DNA of 64,000 nt from Gari tellinella (Eukaryota > Mollusca > Bivalvia > Cardiida > Psammobiidae), in contig OV277864.1 in NCBI GenBank assembly GCA_922989275.2, positions 52,885,550 through 52,949,549 of the forward strand, written 5' to 3'. Each line of letters begins with the position of its first letter. Position 1 is the first letter of the stretch. The notes under the pieces are model-generated. The model made no database searches, was not told the origin of the DNA, and worked only from the letters and a program-made list of their open reading frames with translations. A program made the position numbers and the translations under genes. Shown piece after piece: positions 43,905 to 56,169 of the stretch.

Positions 43905-44127
43905 CAATGGTCTAATTGAGAAAGCGTGATCATGTTTTACTATAGATATTATGCACCTGACGAATGTAAAGACTTCTGATATGCAAGTTGAATGTTAATA
44001 TTAATAAATAATATGGAATTGTCGTGTAGTTGTTATAATTGAACTTTCCAAGTGATCTTCGAATGCTAGGCGGTAACAGCCACTGAAAACAATGGAATTG
44101 GAATAGACATTCTAGACACTCCCAATT

Positions 44128-44320
44128 CAGGGCTCAAGATAAGAGGTAGTTATTTCAACAAATCCAACATTTTCTCACTCATTTCAGCACTAAATCATAT
44201 GGTGTTACTACTCATTAGAATCGTCTCGAAGAGACGATTCTAATGAGTAGTGACTTCATAGGGCTTAATTCAGAAATAAAGATTTTAAGTTTTGAAAAAC
44301 TACCCTTATCTGTTGCTCTG
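44128..44320. mobile_element. HP-H MITE
   Basis: CAGGGCTCAAGATAAGAGGT to ACCCTTATCTGTTGCTCTG. The centre has arms over 25 bp around TCTCGAAGAGA. Confidence 0.8.
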
Positions 44321-44890
44321 CCAATTGTATCACTTGTTTCAATAGCAGTCTACCAATGATTATAGTCCACCAAAGGTAGCCATTTGCACACAGTATATAC
44401 CTTGTTAAAAGTGCACCAAAGGTCGCATCTCATTTCACTAATTGGTACATCTACAACATGATTTTCAGTAATGATGAAAACTATTGATCTCAATACACTG
44501 ATGATGATATATTTCAATCAAACTTATATAACTCAAAACGGTAAAAAGCGATGGAGGCCTAGACAGTGAATATTGGCCAGTGCTACGTGTTCCTGAAAAG
44601 CTGCATTCTCTTGGAACAAATATGGATTTGTGGTACAGAGCTGTTCCGGTAACAGATCAACAACACACATTTTACCACCCGACCTAACATGTTTAACTCC
44701 ATTGAGTAGTTTTATTTATTTACTATGAGTTAAAATCCAACACACACAAGTTTGAATTAAAAACCAGAGTTTCTTCACAGTCTACCTGAGGATTTCTTCT
44801 CGGCTGAGGTAAATCATGTTGCACGAGCCGTTAGGCGATGGTTACATAATTTTACCAGCGGAGAAGAAAGCCTCATGTACACTTTGAAGA
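44321..44890. other. Intergenic with repeat flank
   Basis: 44795-44890 resembles 56800-56890 (TCTCGGCTGAGG, CATGTTGCACGAGCCGTTAG) but its hairpin is decayed. The remainder shows nothing. Confidence 0.4.
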
Positions 44891-44894
44891 AACT

Positions 44895-45357
44895 GTATAA
44901 CGAATTTATTATACTGCAAAGTTTTCAGAGTTCAAACAAAATATTTCGGAATTTGTCGTGTACGGCGCTCATAATAAACTATAACAAAATCGCGCCAAAG
45001 TACGTAAAGTTGAGCGTTAATGACGTCATGTTTCTGACGGTTGTTATTCATAAAAAATGGGCATACTTCGGTGTCAAACTTCCCAAGAAATAATGCGACT
45101 GTTGAAAGATCCAAACACCGATTGGGTCTTAGCCGAAAAGGACTTAAAACGGAGGATGCACGATTGAATGCACTTAATCCTGTCGAGCAGTCGGTCATCT
45201 ATTTTCTGTAAAGTTAGACTCAGGGACCTGTCAGCGAGCGAAAACAGCTGCATTTCTACGTACCCTGTCAGATCACAGAATACTTGGTACATTTATCACG
45301 TCTAGGGCTCGCTACCCAGTCAAAAGTAAGGAACTTACTTTGCAGTATAATAATACG
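44895..45357. mobile_element. Inverted-repeat element with AATTTATTATACTGCAAAG ends
   Basis: CGAATTTATTATACTGCAAA at 44901-44920 and TTTGCAGTATAATAATACG at about 45339-45357 are inverted ends. TACCCTGTCAGATCACAG lies near the right end. A larger relative is at 56898-57966. Open frames inside (72-88 codons) show no domain. Confidence 0.6.
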
Positions 45358-46117
45358 CATTTGTTGAGTGGCTTAGTGTGTAAAACTATAGACTGTGAGG
45401 ACTCGACCTAGAATAGTAGCTTCCGTACTTTTGATACAATAAGCTGTCAGTTGAAATGATTAACCTTCCGTAGTTAATTTTCCCCGTCATATTTGAACAT
45501 AGGCTAGCACCTAGATCAAATAACAAACATTTAAAATACCTTACATGATAAACAATCATCCAATCAGAGATTTGTATTGTACTGTTAACACATTTAGTTC
45601 GATAAAGTGCCCTACTCCCCCGGACGTGTTTGCTGAACGATTGCCAATGATGATCTAAAACTCATCAGTATATATCAATTCCGCAGATCGATTCACACAG
45701 TGTGAAATAGCAAATAGTGTAGACCTTGCTACGACTTACAATGAGGCATCTCATGAGAGTCGTCAATGATTGCTAATGCCTGAGGACGATAGACATTAAA
45801 AAGGCTCAACATACATTATGGTATATTCATGGACTACGTTGGCACATCCGCATCGAAACGTACACGGATTCAGATTAATTTCCTATTTGCTTGTATTTTT
45901 GAGCACTTAATGTTTCTTATTAGTATGCAACTTTCAAAATCATTCGCTTTTCGTCAAACTCATGAACAGAGAAATACATACATGTATCGATTGAAGACCT
46001 TGTAACAAATGATATTAAACAGAATCACCGTTAGCATACATTTGGAAACAGTTTGAAGCTTACTCGGCGTCTTACAAGTATCCCAACCAGTTATTATTCA
46101 TACAACGAATTTATTCG
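45358..46117. other. Intergenic, nothing recognised
   Basis: Only a short core stub (GGAAACAGTTTGAAGCTTAC) near 46046. Confidence 0.4.
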
Positions 46118-46320
46118 TACAGTGAATAAGACGCTGTTATTTCAAAATAAACGCGATAAAAATCATTAACCCAGCGTCTGATAAGGCTCAAAACTGTTTG
46201 CCGAGAAAATTAAAATGAGATTACGGAATTGTCAAACTGTTATTTTTCTACATTTTATTGTATTGCGTTTGCGTTTCGTTTGCTTTGAGTGGGGAAAAAA
46301 TAAAAACGTTCCTCACTGTA
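46118..46320 (-). mobile_element. HP-A MITE, half core
   Basis: TACAGTGAATAAGACGCTGT to ACGTTCCTCACTGTA with TA flanks. Only the right half of the core (GCGTCTGATAAGGCTCAAAA, CTGTTTGC) remains. Confidence 0.75.
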
Positions 46321-46807
46321 TATATATTGGTAACAGCTTTGGTGTTGGGGTTGTTCACAACAAACATTATCAAACAGTCGATATTTAAGCTTGATAAGGG
46401 TTTCTATTTGAATTTTGATACATTTTTTTAACTCAATTTATCTTTTTTGATTGCCTCTAAAACTGAATTTGTGATCATGCAATGAAATAATTCAAATTCT
46501 GTAGACTTTTTATCTGATTTTCTGAAAGAGGGTTCTAAAACGTTGTCGACAGAAATATTTAAGCTCACCATAATAATCCGTTTAAAAGATTTGAGTTGAC
46601 TGAATTTAATTTCATTATACGCTTAAAGACAAACTTTTTAGAAAAAGTTAGCGAAAGAAAATTACCATTATTTAATTAGCTGACGTTACTTTAATTGCGG
46701 AAGACGGTTGAAATCGACTGTGTAATACAGATAGTGCCTGGTTCCTGACAGACAATTGACCAATTGCGACTACACAAACATATATACACATTTGCAGATA
46801 ACAAAAG

Positions 46808-47010
46808 TACAGTGGTGAATACTTTATTATTTCCCAGTAAATACCTTAAGCTAAAACTATTATTATGGCAAACAGTTTTGAGCCAGATCAGACGCCGGGT
46901 AACCGGCGTCTGATCAGGCTCCAAACTGTCTGCAACTATGATTAAAAAGAAATGTCAAAAGTATTGTCGAAAACTTTTCTTATTATAGTTTTATTGAGAT
47001 GCTTTGAGTC
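46808..47010 (-). mobile_element. HP-A MITE, right end lost
   Basis: TACAGTGGTGAATACTTTAT, then a K core at 46868-46930 (GATCAGACGCCGGGTAACCG..). The right side decays after TTATAGTTTTATTGAG. Confidence 0.65.
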
Positions 47011-49142
47011 TAATATTTGGATTAAATTGGTGACATCGTACTGGGGGACTGTTACTTGGACCGATGAATGTATAGAGCGCCCTGAACAAAGCAAATGAAC
47101 TGACACATCATATGAGAATGCATAGCAGTGAAGGCCATTGATCATTTGATCGTGGTACACACATTTCCGAATTCGTTTTATTTTCTCCAGCTCCATAGTT
47201 GACATTTGCAGAAATAAAGACGTTGAAATATGTTGTTCAGCTTTACAAATCGTTGCCGATCTGAATAACTGGATGAAATATAAGTTCAAATAACTCCTAT
47301 CTTCCTAATCGAAAATTCCTTGATAAAATTGATTTAAAAATTACTATTGTAATGTTAAACCAAATCCTATAAGGTGAATATGTACATTAAATGAGCGGCT
47401 CACGTGCATGTACACTATTTTCACTGAGTCGTGAAAAGTGTTTTACTGGTAAAACTAAAAAACACTACCACGTTTGTAGTACAATTACTCGTCCTTTGCG
47501 ACTGGGTTCGCATTTCAAGCAGTTGTAATACGTTATCTAACCAGGATCCAAACTATTTGAGTTTAATAGTTTATCATCTCCGTGATATGTGTTTGAAGGT
47601 CGGAGATCAAGCCCAATTTACACCTAACAATATACAGCAAAGATTGGAATAAACAAAAATCTATTGAACACAATTTTTGTAAATGTATAATTGGAAAGGA
47701 AAATAAAAGGAAAGAAAGTTTGTTAGAAGAAAGGAACAAATATATAAAAACATGCCTCTATTTTGTAACAAACTGTATTTCATGCTTTACTAGCTAATTA
47801 TATTTTGATATCAATGCAATTTTTGTACGTTTTTTTTATTTCCCATTTGTCTTCCAATTCCTCCACTGTGATGTTACTTTTTGTTACTTAACAGTTTCTT
47901 TTTTATGTTTCGTTCAATGTGGTTTTTTTAATGAGTAAATACACATGACATTGTCTTGCAGTATAGCTATATTGCTTCGGTTATAAATATACTTGATTTA
48001 ACTTTTCACATTTTCCGCCAAATCAGATAGAAACTTCATCTAGCAGAATATTTCCTTTGGAATCATTATGGACTCGTTCAACTTGTTTTAACAACTGATT
48101 AGTTTTTTCGTATATATAAAACAGATAAGAAATATTTTCTGGTAGTTTATTACAAAAATATTCTTAACTGTATATGTCCAGGAAAACTGCACTTCTTCAA
48201 AAGTAGCTATGTAAAGCAGTATTGAGCCATACACATTTATGATGATGTATGCGATTTACAGGTTACTTTTCTAATGGTGAAACGGTAAAGCGGAAAACAA
48301 TATGTTCATGCAAGGCTAAAATGAAACAATATTCGGGTGGAAAAAGATTTAAAATAGATAACAATCTTGAGGAAACGGAATTACAACAGGAAACATTTTC
48401 GTGGATAAACAGTTAAAACATTCCAGCGATGAAAGAGTAAAACAGACATACATGTATTTCGGTGACAAAACTGATAAACTAGACATTATGCTGGCGTAGA
48501 AAAGGCTTTTACACCTTTTCCACGTTTACTATCGTATAAATGACTAGTTGATGCCTTGGTCAAAACATTGTTAATATTACAACCTGAACATTAGTAACCT
48601 TGACATCTGTGTTCAAGGAGACATCAGTGTTTTGCCTTTTTTTATTGTTATAGCCCCGTTTAAACCGAGTAGCCCGATACATTAAGGCATTACCTTTAAA
48701 ATAGCACTGAAACCCCGCGTCTGATCAAGTAATAAACAGTTTGCTTTGACTTCAATAGGTTGGAACGAGTAGCAAATATCCCCGAGAGCTACACAAGCAC
48801 AGACACAAAAATATAATTATGTCATCGTTTAGTAACTGTGCCGTGCACAATACATTCTGTGTTGGTGGACACATTGAGCGAGTTCATGTAGAACTATAGT
48901 TTAAACTTTAGTCAGACAAAGTTGCAGCCAGAGCATATGCATTAAGGTCGACAAAGGAAGACTGTTTGCCAAAACCAATGCACACTGACAATGGTCCGTC
49001 TGCGATTAGGTTCACAGGTCAAATGACGTCACTTGAATGTCTACAGATCGGACCATATTTCCACGTGAAGTCGCTCTTAGTCGATTACAGATGCTTGCTA
49101 GCGATTTAACCATCGTAATGTAGTCACATAATTATATAGTGG
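47011..49142. other. MITE-poor intergenic stretch
   Basis: Only core stubs near 47520-47560 and 48715-48740 (CCGCGTCTGATCAAG). A 115-codon - strand frame at 46942-47289 starts inside the HP-A and has no domain. No host gene recognised. Confidence 0.4.
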
Positions 49143-49470
49143 TACTGTGCTCCAACAATACAACGACACCCTGTATGAGACGACGATTGTGTGTGCTGGT
49201 CAGAGATTGTCGTAATAGGGAGGGAATATAAAGACTAAGTTTACATTTGCCAATAGCTTGAATCATACGCAGCGTAAACGCGGCGTTTGATCTGGATTCA
49301 AGCTCTTTGTCACCCTACATTATATTTCTACTGTCAAAATGTCCACTTATATGTTACTTTATGGAAACAACAGCAGACGACAATTTTGTCTTGATTAGGA
49401 AACTGCGGAAAGAGTTTTATTTCTGGAAGGAGTCGTTGTATGGAGGCCGTTTTAGGAAGGGAACACTGTG
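49143..49470 (+). mobile_element. HP-B MITE, decayed
   Basis: TACTGTGCTCCAACAATACA to AGGAAGGGAACACTGTG; core at about 49253-49312 (GCTTGAATCATACGCAGCG, GGCGTTTGATCTGGATTC). Confidence 0.65.
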
Positions 49471-50987
49471 ATAAAAGGATTTACTAGAAATGCATGCTCA
49501 GTGCTATAATACAAACGCTTAGAGATATAAATGATTGTGAAATTATTATGATTAAAATCCAATTAACGAATGTAATCATATTGCATCTAAAACTTCAGGC
49601 TTAACTTCTGAGTTTAATATTTCACTTACAGAAAAATAGTGAACTTATAGAAATAAAACAATCTAACGCATTCAAAACTAGGTTAACCATTGTTTTAATC
49701 CTTCTTTCGTTTACACTATAAAACCTTTGCCTGGTCTGGTGTATTTATGTAGGTATCGAAAACGGATTCAATAACATGAATATACTCGTTATATGTATTA
49801 CATTATATAATGCTGTTATACGTGTATATCTTCGCTGAGTAAAACATACCACGAGCTTCTGACCAGACGCCTAAATAATCGACAATTGCACTGACACAAG
49901 TTTCCACGTGTATGCAGTCGTGAGTGGCAATACAATGCTCACTAAAACATCCCGTAAAACCTTGGAATATATTTATAATTATCACTCGACAACAAGCAGT
50001 TAAAATACATTATAACTAGTTTAATGTTACTATTTCCGCTACATAATTATATCAGGGCGGTTTTGTTTACCACACGTTTCGAACTTAAATTGACTTTTGA
50101 AAGGGTATGAATTGAAAACTTTATAATTTGAAACAGCTTTAAATACGAAAACGCGAGGCAAAAATAGAAGTGACCAGAAATGATTATTCACCTTTCCATT
50201 AACTAAATATTATATTTTATACCTATTAATTTCAATTATAGCTCATTCGAACGAATTGAAATGCTCTTATATGTTAAATTCAATATACAATTAATATTCA
50301 TATAAAGCATGTCCGTATTCAAAGTCGGTACTCAAAAAGAGAAACGTAAGTCTAATTTCTTTTTTAGATGGCTAACAATTTAAGTTTCGTTTAGGAATAT
50401 AGAAATGTATCAAACTGAAATATTTGATAAGAAAGGCCTTTGCATTAACAACATACCTAGAAAGCATTTGTTGTATTACCTAACCGGAATATTTCAAAGC
50501 TGTTAGTGATTGCGATTTGATGTAAATATTCTAAAATACATAGCCTCTATTGAATTGCTAAAAGGCCATGTTCGTTGCAAATAGTTTAAATTCAGATCTG
50601 ACGCCGAATAATGGACTGTCTAATCAGGCTAAAAAATGTTGTCCGTTCAAAACTGTGTAACCTATGTAATATATCAATTATGAATGTGTGATTTCATATT
50701 CCAATAAAACTGTGATTTATTTTTCAAAAAAGAATAATTATATATATGTTTGCTTGTTGAAACAATCTTGTTCGCCTATGTGTTTTGTAACTATACATCC
50801 ACCTGTCGCGTTGATAATTGCAATCTTCGCACTTCCTTAACTTATTGAGGGCTAGCTAGCTATATTTGATGAATCCATAATTCCTGCTATCGTTCATGTA
50901 AGACAACACATCAAGGTCCATTTCAAATTGCCCTTATCGTTAGAATGATTGTACATCTGTAAACAAACCAAAGGATTATAGCTGACG
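49471..50987. other. Intergenic with a core relic
   Basis: Core relic at about 50576-50640 (GCAAATAGTTTAAATTCAGA, TCTGACGCCGAAT). Otherwise nothing recognised. Confidence 0.4.
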
Positions 50988-51362
50988 GACTGCATAGAGC
51001 TCCCTCCCTTCAACGGTCCATCGAAGAACGATTCTCTCCTTACAACCATGATTGCCGCTATTCACTAGACAAGACAAAACAATTATGGCTAACGTCTTAC
51101 GGTTGCAATATCGTGTGCTAAACTTGTAATTTGCTGCTTTTTCGCAAAGTTTCGCATATAACATTTTGACAGAAGAAACAATCAGACGAGTGACAAATAG
51201 TTTGAATCCAAATCAGACGACGCTTTACGCATACTGTTTCCAAATGTAAATCAGGTCAATTCTCAATTTCAGCGTTCTTAGGGTATTTATTTACCCTCCC
51301 TATAACGAGTCACTCCGAACAACACACTGTGTATGTTTCCCGTTGCGTGGAAGCACTGTATC
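50988..51362 (-). mobile_element. HP-B MITE, reversed
   Basis: GAGCTCCCTCCCTTCAACGG at the left and CGTGGAAGCACTGTA at the right; half core CAAATAGTTTGAATCCAAAT, CAGACGACGC. Confidence 0.65.
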
Positions 51363-51893
51363 ACGGTGATATGCTTTATATACACATAGTTGCAGAAGCT
51401 AGAAACAAATTATTTCAGACAATGTGTAAAAGCTATAACATCGTTATTAAATGTTCAATGCGTGTATGTGCAGTTTAGATAAGTATCCAAAGATGAGTTA
51501 AATGACAACATATTAGGATCACGCTGATGTGTACTGGTTATGTATTGTGGGTTTAAGTTGCAGTTGAAAAGACGATCCCAAAAAGATATATGCTATGCAG
51601 GTGAACGTTTATACATTATTAATTTACCATCATATCAGGGGAAGTCGTGTTACAAATCGATTTAACAAACGCGAAAATAGGTATGTCAGTTGGTTTACTC
51701 GTTGTATGTTTTAGATTCCCGGTTTCCCGGAAGGTATATCTATGTTAATCCCATTATTTTAAATGAATAATCGATTTATCTGAAAATGATTAAACTGCAC
51801 TAGCAAACCGTCTATGTATGTTTGAAATCTCATTAGTGCGAAATAAAAAGCATTTGATTCCATGCGATACTTAGCAAGGATGAAAATTGCGGA
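51363..51893. other. Intergenic, nothing recognised
   Basis: No exon or repeat recognised. Confidence 0.4.
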
Positions 51894-52161
51894 TACAGTA
51901 AAGAAAACGTAATTCTTTCAAAATAAACGCTAAAACAATTATTCCAGTACAAACAAATTGACACCTGATCAGACGCCGGGTCATCCGGCGTCTGATCAGG
52001 GTAAAAACTGTTTGTCACTCAATTTAATATTAACAGTCAGAATAATAATAATTATAATAATAGTCAGAATTGTCAAAAAAATATGATTTTCTACATTTTA
52101 GTGCATTGCACTTGCGTTTCGTATGCGTTTAAACGGGAGTGAATAGCATTTTCTCCACTGT
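51894..52161 (-). mobile_element. HP-A MITE
   Basis: TACAGTAAAGAAAACGTAAT to GCATTTTCTCCACTGTG. Core at about 51952-52012 (GATCAGACGCCGGGTCATCC). A short (AAT)n tract is inside at 52040-52062. Confidence 0.75.
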
Positions 52162-52654
52162 GTCATATGTCTAAAATCATCATCATCATCATCCCTCATC
52201 TTTCATTGGGGTGGCGTTCTGTGACCTATGCTGTTTCGCAGTACCGCAAACCCTAACTCACCTGCCCATCAATCCTGAAATGAAGAAACTGACACGTTTT
52301 CCAAAAAATGTTTGTTTTTATCTCAATGTAAAATAGTTTAAAACTCAGAGCTGGCTCCACATATTTTATACCTGGTATTAGTGAAATGAGCTCAAGCATA
52401 TTTAATTGAAATACAAATACTAGACATCCTTATCTTAACCAGTTGTGCCGCGTGTGCCATAAAAGGGACACGGGGTTTAACATGTAGAATATGATAAGAA
52501 GCCGTATAATGCAGCGTCTGATCCAAGTCTAAACTCTTTGCTGAAATAAATTTGAATATAAAACAAAATAAAAATGTATATTAAATAATTGCGTCCCTTA
52601 ACTGAACAAATCAAATATATTAACATGGAATAATCCATCTGGCTTAAATATATT

Positions 52655-52905
52655 TACAGTGGAGAATCTGTTATTCTTTCCCGTTGAAACGCAAACGTAC
52701 GCAAAACGCAAAGCACTAAAACGTAGAAAAGAACAACTTTTGGACAATTTTGATAATTCTTGTGTATCTTGGTGGCAAACAGTTTGGAGCCTGATCAGAC
52801 GCCGGGTTACCCGGCGTCTGATCTGGCTCCAAACTGTTTGTACTGCAAATAATAGTTTAAGCGTAAACGCGTTTATTGGGAAAGAATAACAGATTCTCCA
52901 CTGTA
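52655..52905 (+). mobile_element. HP-A MITE, young subgroup
   Basis: TACAGTGGAGAATCTGTTAT to ACAGATTCTCCACTGTA, perfect ends with TA. K core at 52773-52840 (GAGCCTGATCAGACGCCGGG TTA and complement). A 147-codon - strand frame runs through it and is not a gene. Confidence 0.88.
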
Positions 52906-53163
52906 ACCCATTACCCCAGAGCTGATGATTTAGAATTTCAGAATCTGACTGAGGACATGATTTGTCGAACGATGTGTCGGAAGACGGGCACCTGAACTCT
53001 AGAGAGGTAAACTGATTGGTAGATTGATTGAATTGAGGCAATTTTATTGATGAATTAATTTGGATTGAGAACTACGATGCCCCGTATCGTCAGAGGCTAC
53101 CCAACGCTGGGGTGAGGAAGCACACAGTTTGCTGGTAAATCAGAATCATACAACTTCATTATT

Positions 53164-53413
53164 TACAGTGGAGAATCTGTTATTCTTTCCCGTTTAAACG
53201 CAAACGTACGCAAACGCAAAGCGCTAAAAAATAGAATAGTACAACTTTTGGACAATTTTAATATTTCATTTTTTTCTTGGTGGCAAACAGTTTGGAGCCT
53301 GATCAGACGCCGGGTTACCCGGCGTCTGATTTGGCTCCAAACTGTTTGCACTGCAAATAATAGTTATAGCGTAAACGCGTTTATTGGGAAAGAATAACAC
53401 ATTCTCCACTTTA
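53164..53413 (+). mobile_element. HP-A MITE, young subgroup
   Basis: TACAGTGGAGAATCTGTTAT to ACACATTCTCCACTTTA; almost identical to 52655-52905, 260 bp away. Confidence 0.85.
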
Positions 53414-53635
53414 TTTAGCATGATCGCTTATTTAAATATTCGAAACAAAGATCATTTTATCTTCTGTATCGCCATGACATTGTGTTTACTTTTTGTTTTG
53501 TCTTATCAAAACTGTAAACGCTATTAGGTCTTTCATGTACTCGTATTATGAAACCTTCATGTTTCAACACAGCTTCTATAAAAGAAACCATTTGTGTTTA
53601 ATATGGTTTCATACGTTTACACTGTATCTAGCTTA

Positions 53636-54030
53636 TACAGTGTTACTTCTCTACAGCGGCGATAAACAACGATTCCCTCCTTACACCATTGCGTGTCGGC
53701 TCGCTGTTCCCAAAACAAAAACAAAACATTTTTCTAACGTTTCCACTGCTGCAATATCGTCTGCATTGAATTGTGGTCTGCTGTTTTTTTTCTTAAAATT
53801 ACAAATTGAGCATTTTGCCTGAATAAAGATAAAGAAGAGAAACAAACAATTTGAATCCATATCAGACGCCGCGTTACGCGGCGTCTGATCTGGATTCAAG
53901 CTGTTTGCAAAATTAAGGTCGTGCTAAAGTCTCTAAGGGTTTTATTATTTGTCTCCCTATACCATATCCCTCCGAACAACACACAGTATTTGTCATCACT
54001 TGGGTTTGGTTGAAGAGACAAAACACTGTA
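53636..54030 (-). mobile_element. HP-B MITE
   Basis: TACAGTGTTACTTCTCTAC to GAAGAGACAAAACACTGTA with TA flanks; K core at about 53842-53908 (GATCAGACGCC-type arms around GCGTTACGC). Confidence 0.8.
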
Positions 54031-54368
54031 TAATCAATGTCATTTCTGAATACACAAACTTTGAATTTGTTAAAAAGTGATAATTGATGGAGGGTAAATT
54101 GAATGATCCGATTTTCTAGGTGACATCACATCTATAGGATTTAATGCGTCTATTTGTAGAAACAGGATTACGTCAATGCAATCTAAAGCACATATTAGAT
54201 ATGTTTAGAACGTTGACTCCTAACATGTGTATAAACCTTACATCAACAGTTTGATTAAGGAAACGTTTTACATTACGTAGTTTGTAAGAAGGATACATTT
54301 AACGCAAAATAAACCCCGATCACAAATCCAATCACAATAAGATTAAAACACTGCTTTACACAGAGGCT
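54031..54368. other. Intergenic, nothing recognised
   Basis: No exon or repeat recognised. Confidence 0.4.
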
Positions 54369-54528
54369 TTAACCCTTTACTTTCAGCCTGCTTTAGGCTA
54401 TCATGTGCTATAATATAGAAAATATTCCCTATAATACATATTCATTACTGATTAAATTGGAACTATTTTCTTCAGCGGATGAATAAATCATATTCGCTAA
54501 AAGGCGCTTCTATTGGGTAAAGGGTTAA
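54369..54528 (+). mobile_element. HP-C MITE with one hairpin arm deleted
   Basis: TTAACCCTTTAC joins directly to TTTCAGCCTGCTTTAGGC; the left flank and left arm of the hairpin (about 90 bp) are missing. The right end TATTGGGTAAAGGGTTAA and both TTAA flanks are intact. CTTTAC is present at both deletion borders in full-length copies. Confidence 0.8.
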
Positions 54529-54756
54529 GCAATATGAATTGAAAACAAAATCTTCTTTTCTATTTTTATACTTATTGTGTTTTGGGATGTAGCAGTTCTT
54601 TATCGAAGGATGCATAAAGCTAACAAAAACCTGTATGAATATTTTTTATGTTTAATTAGATGAATATGGCCAATATTTGGCTGCGGCTTTCATTTACATA
54701 CATGAACCGGGTCGCCGCAACAGTACATGGCAGACCCCAAAAAGCACAAATAGCTT

Positions 54757-54900
54757 CATCAAAGCCCTTAGCAAAGTGGGCAACACATAATGTCAATTGT
54801 TCATCAAAGCCCTTAGCAAAGTGGGCAACACATAATATCAATTGTTCATCATAGCCCTTAGCAACGTGGGCAACACAAAATCTTAACAAAATGGGCAACA
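54757..54900. repeat. 45-bp tandem repeat, 3 copies plus part
   Basis: CATCAAAGCCCTTAGCAAAG, TGGGCAACACATAAT and TCAATTGTT repeat with a 45-bp period (starts 54757, 54802, 54847), with a shorter fourth (CTTAACAAAATGGGCAACA). An 88-codon frame on the - strand is repeat-derived. Confidence 0.85.
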
Positions 54901-55209
54901 TATTATTTATATTCACAAGCAAAGTTCCAATACAATGTTAGCAATTAACTGAGACAGGACTTCTGAGGCGACATGATCCTACAGAAGGCAGTCCATGAAG
55001 ATACAAAAATTTTATTATTTATAAAATCTTGTTTATGAAACTGTAATCTTTTCGCATCCGCCAACTGGTCTGGGGAACTGCAGCAGAAACCCGGACCACC
55101 GCCAAAACAATTGGCCATGCGAAAAGAACACAGTGAAAGTCCGCAGCCAAATCAACGCACCTACCAAACCCTAGTATGTGGCATTTTAGTTATTCTCTCA
55201 TTTTAAACG

Positions 55210-55939
55210 TTATTGAGAGCATGGCCTGTTTAGCAGGTCCGGTATCATCTCGCGTAGCCTCTTCACTGGGAAACGGCCAATGTCATTTCCCCCACAGTGA
55301 ATGACTAATATATGTGGAGGCTCATTCACCTGAAGCAGCAGATGAAGCTTCTGTCTTAATCCTATCAACCCTAAGCCACTATATCCTTGCCACCAGATGT
55401 GGACATTCTTGGAAGCCAGACCCAAATACGACCCATCTGGTCTGGACCTCGCCGTAAAGAAAACCTGTTTAATAAGTGAGGAACCCACACACCAGACAGA
55501 ACTCCAGCGACCTGCCATCTGTATTGCTTCAGAAGGAAAAAAAAATGGTAGTCCACTGATAGCGAGTGAGTGGTTTACCACCAAAATGAATGAATAGCAT
55601 GCCCTTGACATTTGGACGGACAGATAAATACTCTTGTAAAAGTTTGACTCGACAAACTGGACTGGTGACGCCTTGAATGACTATCTTATGATTCCGGCCA
55701 GTCCGATCTGTCTTAGAAAAGCGAAGATTTATATTGAAGACACGACAGTCGGTATTTATCTGAATGTCCCCTAAGCCTAGAGGAGAATGAGGATTGAGTT
55801 TGGAAGAGAGTGTCAATTCACCTACTCTGAAAAACCCAAAGAACGCAAGTGAATAAGCTGCTGCAAATAGTTTTGCTTCAAAAAGATTTGAACAAATGAC
55901 TGGAAGTTTAGCAAGCACCTTATGCCATATTTGATACAT
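55210..55939 (-). pseudogene. Broken tyrosine-recombinase/SGNH-hydrolase retroelement fragment
   Basis: Two overlapping - strand frames. 55529-55939 encodes LFAAAYSLAFFGFFRVGELT (the RVGEL box with a catalytic Arg of tyrosine recombinases), SKTDRTGRNHKIVI (with the Lys region) and GKPLTRYQW. 55210-55611 then gives SEAIQMAGRWSS (the usual C-terminal GRWSS box) followed by VWCVGSSLIKQVF, WWQGYSGLGL and PHILVIHCGGNDIG, blocks of an SGNH-type hydrolase. This order is known to me from DIRS/Ngaro-type tyrosine-recombinase retroelements of invertebrates and fish. The segment that should carry the H-x-x-R catalytic box between TRYQW and SEAIQ is missing, and a run of 9 A at 55536-55544 breaks the frame. 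Nothing recognisable continues upstream of 55940, so the copy is truncated and dead. Confidence 0.72.
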
Positions 55940-56169
55940 GAATTAAGGAGTGTTAAGTTAGGGGGTTTTGTTTGTGTTTTGCAGTGTCTAATCAGGATCT
56001 TAACTGTTTACAATTAACCATTCAGTAAATTCGGGTTGTCACAGTGAAGGTGTTAAGTACATGTCTGCCAGGAATTTCCTGAACAAGATTAAGGTGGCCT
56101 GAACATATTTCATGACATTTGGCAATCTCAAATAAAGCAACACATTATGTATGATAATCCCGGACGAGA

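Noticed and set aside
46942..47289. 115-codon frame on the - strand
   Set aside because: No domain recognised, and its 3' part falls in an HP-A copy.
52598..53041. 147-codon open frame on the - strand
   Set aside because: It runs through the HP-A element at 52655-52905. The recurrent peptide text (QIRRRVTRRLIRLQ) appears in every HP-A copy as a translation of the hairpin.
53681..53899. Frames containing DQTPRNAASD-like peptides (here and at 36837, 14871, 51833, 6548)
   Set aside because: They are translations of the K hairpin core in different MITEs, not conserved proteins.
54656..54922. 88-codon frame with a repeated CVAHFAKGFDEQL peptide
   Set aside because: It is the translation of the 45-bp tandem repeat.
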